From Streptomyces spinosus (GTDB taxonomy: Bacteria > Actinomycetota > Actinomycetes > Streptomycetales > Streptomycetaceae), in the NCBI RefSeq assembly GCF_020400655.1, contig NZ_JAINRC010000006.1:1-64000 (forward strand): 64,000 bases of DNA. The letters are read 5' to 3'. Position 1 is the stretch's first letter; every line of letters begins with the position of its first letter. The notes under the pieces are model-generated. The model was not told the origin of the DNA. It did no database searches and saw nothing but the letters and a program-made list of their open reading frames with translations. The position numbers were made by a program, and so were the translations under genes. Below are positions 62,481 through 64,000 of this stretch, piece after piece.

Positions 62481-63305
62481 ATGTTCACCATCGGAGACTT
62501 CGCCCGGCACGGCCGCGTCTCGGTCCGGATGCTGCGTCACTACGACGCGACCGGTCTGCTGCGCCCGGCCCATGTCGACCCCGTCAGCGGCTACCGTCAC
62601 TACACCGCCGCCCAACTGGCCCGCCTCAACCGGATCATCGCTCTCAAGGACCTCGGGTTCTCCCTGCGACAGGTCCGGGACATCGTGGACGAGAAGGTCG
62701 CCGCCGAGGAGCTGCGCGGCATGCTGCGACTGCGGCGGGCCGAACTGGAGACCGCCATGGCCGCGGCGGGAGCACGGCTGGTCCAGGTCGAGGCGAGGCT
62801 CCGAGCGATCGAGAGCGAGGGGCACATGCCCACGAACGACGTCGTCATCAAGAGCGTCCCCGGTGTCCGGGTGGCCGAACTGGCCGCGACCGCCGACAGT
62901 TTCTCACCCGAGGACATCGGCCCGGTCATCGAGCCGCTCTACGCCGAACTGTTCCGACGCCTGGACTCGGCCGGCGTCACCCCCACGGGTCCCGGTGTCG
63001 CCTACTACGAGGACGCCCCGGAGGGCGGCGGCAGGATCACCGTCCACGCCGCCGTCCAGGTCTCCGCCCCCCTCCAGGACGACGGCGCCTTCCGCGTCCT
63101 GGACCTGCCGGCCCTGGACCAGGCGGCGACCATCGTGCACCGCGGCTCCCCGGACACCGTGCTGCCCACCGCGCAGGCCCTGACCCACTGGATCGACGCG
63201 GGCGGCTACCGGTCGACCGGGTACCCCCGCGAGGTCAACCTGGAGTGCCCCGAGAACCGCGACGACTGGGTGACGGAACTCCAGGCGCCGGTGAGCCGGG
63301 CCTGA
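62481..63305 (+). CDS. MerR-family regulator with GyrI-like effector domain
   Basis: 274 residues. MerR winged helix at 1-70 (FTIGDFARHGRVSVRMLRHYDATGLLRPAHVDPVSGYRHYTAAQLARLNRII), a dimerisation coiled coil at about 75-120 (MLRLRRAELETAMAAAGARLVQVEARLRAIE), and a GyrI/AraC-effector-like domain at about 127-272 (YTGYP-type ending STGYPREVNLE). This is the BmrR/TipA-like multidrug-sensing architecture. The ATG at 62481 follows GGAG. No target transporter is adjacent; candidates for its targets include the MerR-type promoter at 55847. Confidence 0.92.
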   Translation: MFTIGDFARHGRVSVRMLRHYDATGLLRPAHVDPVSGYRHYTAAQLARLNRIIALKDLGFSLRQVRDIVDEKVAAEELRGMLRLRRAELETAMAAAGARLVQVEARLRAIESEGHMPTNDVVIKSVPGVRVAELAATADSFSPEDIGPVIEPLYAELFRRLDSAGVTPTGPGVAYYEDAPEGGGRITVHAAVQVSAPLQDDGAFRVLDLPALDQAATIVHRGSPDTVLPTAQALTHWIDAGGYRSTGYPREVNLECPENRDDWVTELQAPVSRA

Positions 63306-63604
63306 CGACCGGCGGAAGGCACGGCTCCCGCGCGATGCCCGCCGTCACGGGAGCCGGTCCCTGGCGGCAGCCCCGGGCGCCGGCCCCTCGACCGCGGGCC
63401 CGCCATCGGACCGGCACACCGTCGGCACCGCCACCGCATCCCAAGTCCGGTGGCGGTGCCGCCTCCTGACGGACTGCGCGGTGAGACGGGCCGGTCCGGC
63501 GCCATCGGCTATTACGGCGTAATCGTCTCCGGACGTCTCCGTGCCCGGACGCGGCCGGCGCAAGGACCGGCGCAAGGGGCCGTTCCAGGGACGCCCAGGG
63601 ACAA

Positions 63605-63752
63605 GGGGGGATGGGCCTCGCCATCGCGCACCGGCTCGCCGGCCGGGGACACCGGGTAGGAGGTCGCCGCGGCCACCGTCTTCCTGCTGGGCGAGGACGC
63701 CGGCTTCGTCACCGGACAGGTGCCCGGCGTGGGACGGCGGGGGGACGCTTCC
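63605..63752 (+). pseudogene. short-chain dehydrogenase remnant
   Basis: GGMGLAIAHRLAGRGHRV (from 63605) is the cofactor-loop start of an SDR. 49 bp after the ATG, in another frame, EVAAATVFLLGEDAGFVTGQ (from 63660) is an SDR C-terminus. About 180 codons between are missing, and the GGG of the expected DGGG ending is corrupted. The stretch 63306-63860 otherwise shows no gene. Confidence 0.65.
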
Positions 63753-63860
63753 CGGCCGGTGAGGCGCGCGGGCCGCGTCCCGGACGACCGGCCCGGCCCC
63801 CGGGCGCACCCGGGGGCCGAGCCGGTTCCCGTCCCTGCCCGGCGGCCACCCGGTGATGGT

Positions 63861-64000
63861 TCAGCCGCAGCTGAGGAGGCCGGCGGCGGACTTGGCGGCG
63901 AGGATGCGGTGCACGCTGTCGGCGACGTCGGCGCGGAACGCGGCGTCGGTCTTCATGCGGGCGCCGACCGCCTGCGCCATCGCCGGCACGGTGGACGCCT
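63861..64000 (-). CDS. C-terminus of a glycoside hydrolase family 3 (beta-N-acetylhexosaminidase-like) protein, partial
   Basis: The last 46 codons read ...STVPAMAQAVGARMKTDAAF, then RADVADSVHRILAAKSAAGL and LSCG-stop. The helix with S-V-x-R-I-L-x-x-K followed by G-L-L is the usual end of the GH3 N-terminal barrel in NagZ-like beta-N-acetylhexosaminidases. The gene continues past the right edge, so catalytic residues are not visible. NagZ-type enzymes release anhydro-MurNAc precursors, which would connect to the anmK/murQ locus. Identification rests on a short tail. Confidence 0.55.
   Translation of the reverse strand, partial: ASTVPAMAQAVGARMKTDAAFRADVADSVHRILAAKSAAGLLSCG

Overview
The window reads as chromosomal DNA of a high-GC actinomycete, most likely Streptomyces. 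Genes are almost saturated with G/C at third codon positions, ATGA/GTGA overlaps are frequent, and GTG (once TTG) starts are common. The families present fit too: a PAS-GAF-SpoIIE phosphatase, secreted sedolisin and GH30 enzymes, many TetR/MarR/LysR/MerR/RpiR regulators, and a cobalt nitrile hydratase. No rRNA, tRNA, CRISPR array, insertion sequence or phage block is visible. The content is accessory or niche-adaptation material, not core housekeeping.

Layout. 27-2824: NhaA antiporter fused to a thioredoxin-fold domain, a DUF2630 protein and a small secreted protein. 3020-6630: a sulfide/persulfide detoxification locus (rhodanese, TauE exporter, a small unknown protein, a CstB-like lactamase-rhodanese), divergent from a CstR-like repressor, with three TACCC-type operators. 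7007-9533: ABC exporter and a small membrane protein. 9691-20717: a muramic-acid catabolic locus. It has a secreted GH30 enzyme, MurQ and an RpiR regulator on the minus strand. On the plus strand it has a BadF-type sugar kinase, an SSS symporter, AnmK and a large FAD/Fe-S D-lactate dehydrogenase, so the lactate released by MurQ can be oxidised by a product of the same locus. 21076-26875: TetR and a PaoABC-like molybdenum aldehyde oxidoreductase with its XdhC-type factor. 26903-31590: oxidoreductases and a hydrolase under a second TetR with three operators. 31855-35770: SpoIIE-type phosphatase, a RidA-ABM fusion and a LysR.

35846-39506 holds the most unusual pair. A protein made of two SUKH-like halves is divergent, across a perfect palindrome, from a 774-residue protein with a HIRAN-like start, an acidic segment, a four-cysteine zinc site and a C-terminal PD-(D/E)XK nuclease fold. 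39507-44803 is a regulator/oxidoreductase patch with decayed genes, including a LysR gene broken by a 7-bp tandem duplication. 45451-46660: FluC/CrcB - DUF190 - FluC/CrcB fluoride operon. 46683-47323: a Doc/Fic-type toxin with a ruined active site, its antitoxin and a perfect 16-bp operator. 47403-52611: cobalt transporter CbtBA plus cobalt-type nitrile hydratase (beta, alpha, activator), then an ABC-2 permease and an Ohr/OsmC peroxidase. Both blocks start from promoters carrying the same 18-bp operator in the same position relative to the -10 box.

52676-55809: secreted AOC-like protein, FAD monooxygenase and an aldo/keto reductase with a classic MerR-type 19-bp-spacer promoter. 55947-60085: a lysA tail fragment and a 1268-residue sedolisin-kelch protein. 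60135-63305: orphan sensor kinase, membrane protein and a MerR regulator. 63605-64000: an SDR remnant and the C-terminus of a GH3 glycosidase running off the right edge.

Functional names rest on motif recognition by eye. Start codons were chosen by ribosome-binding site and family conservation and are uncertain by a few codons in several cases.
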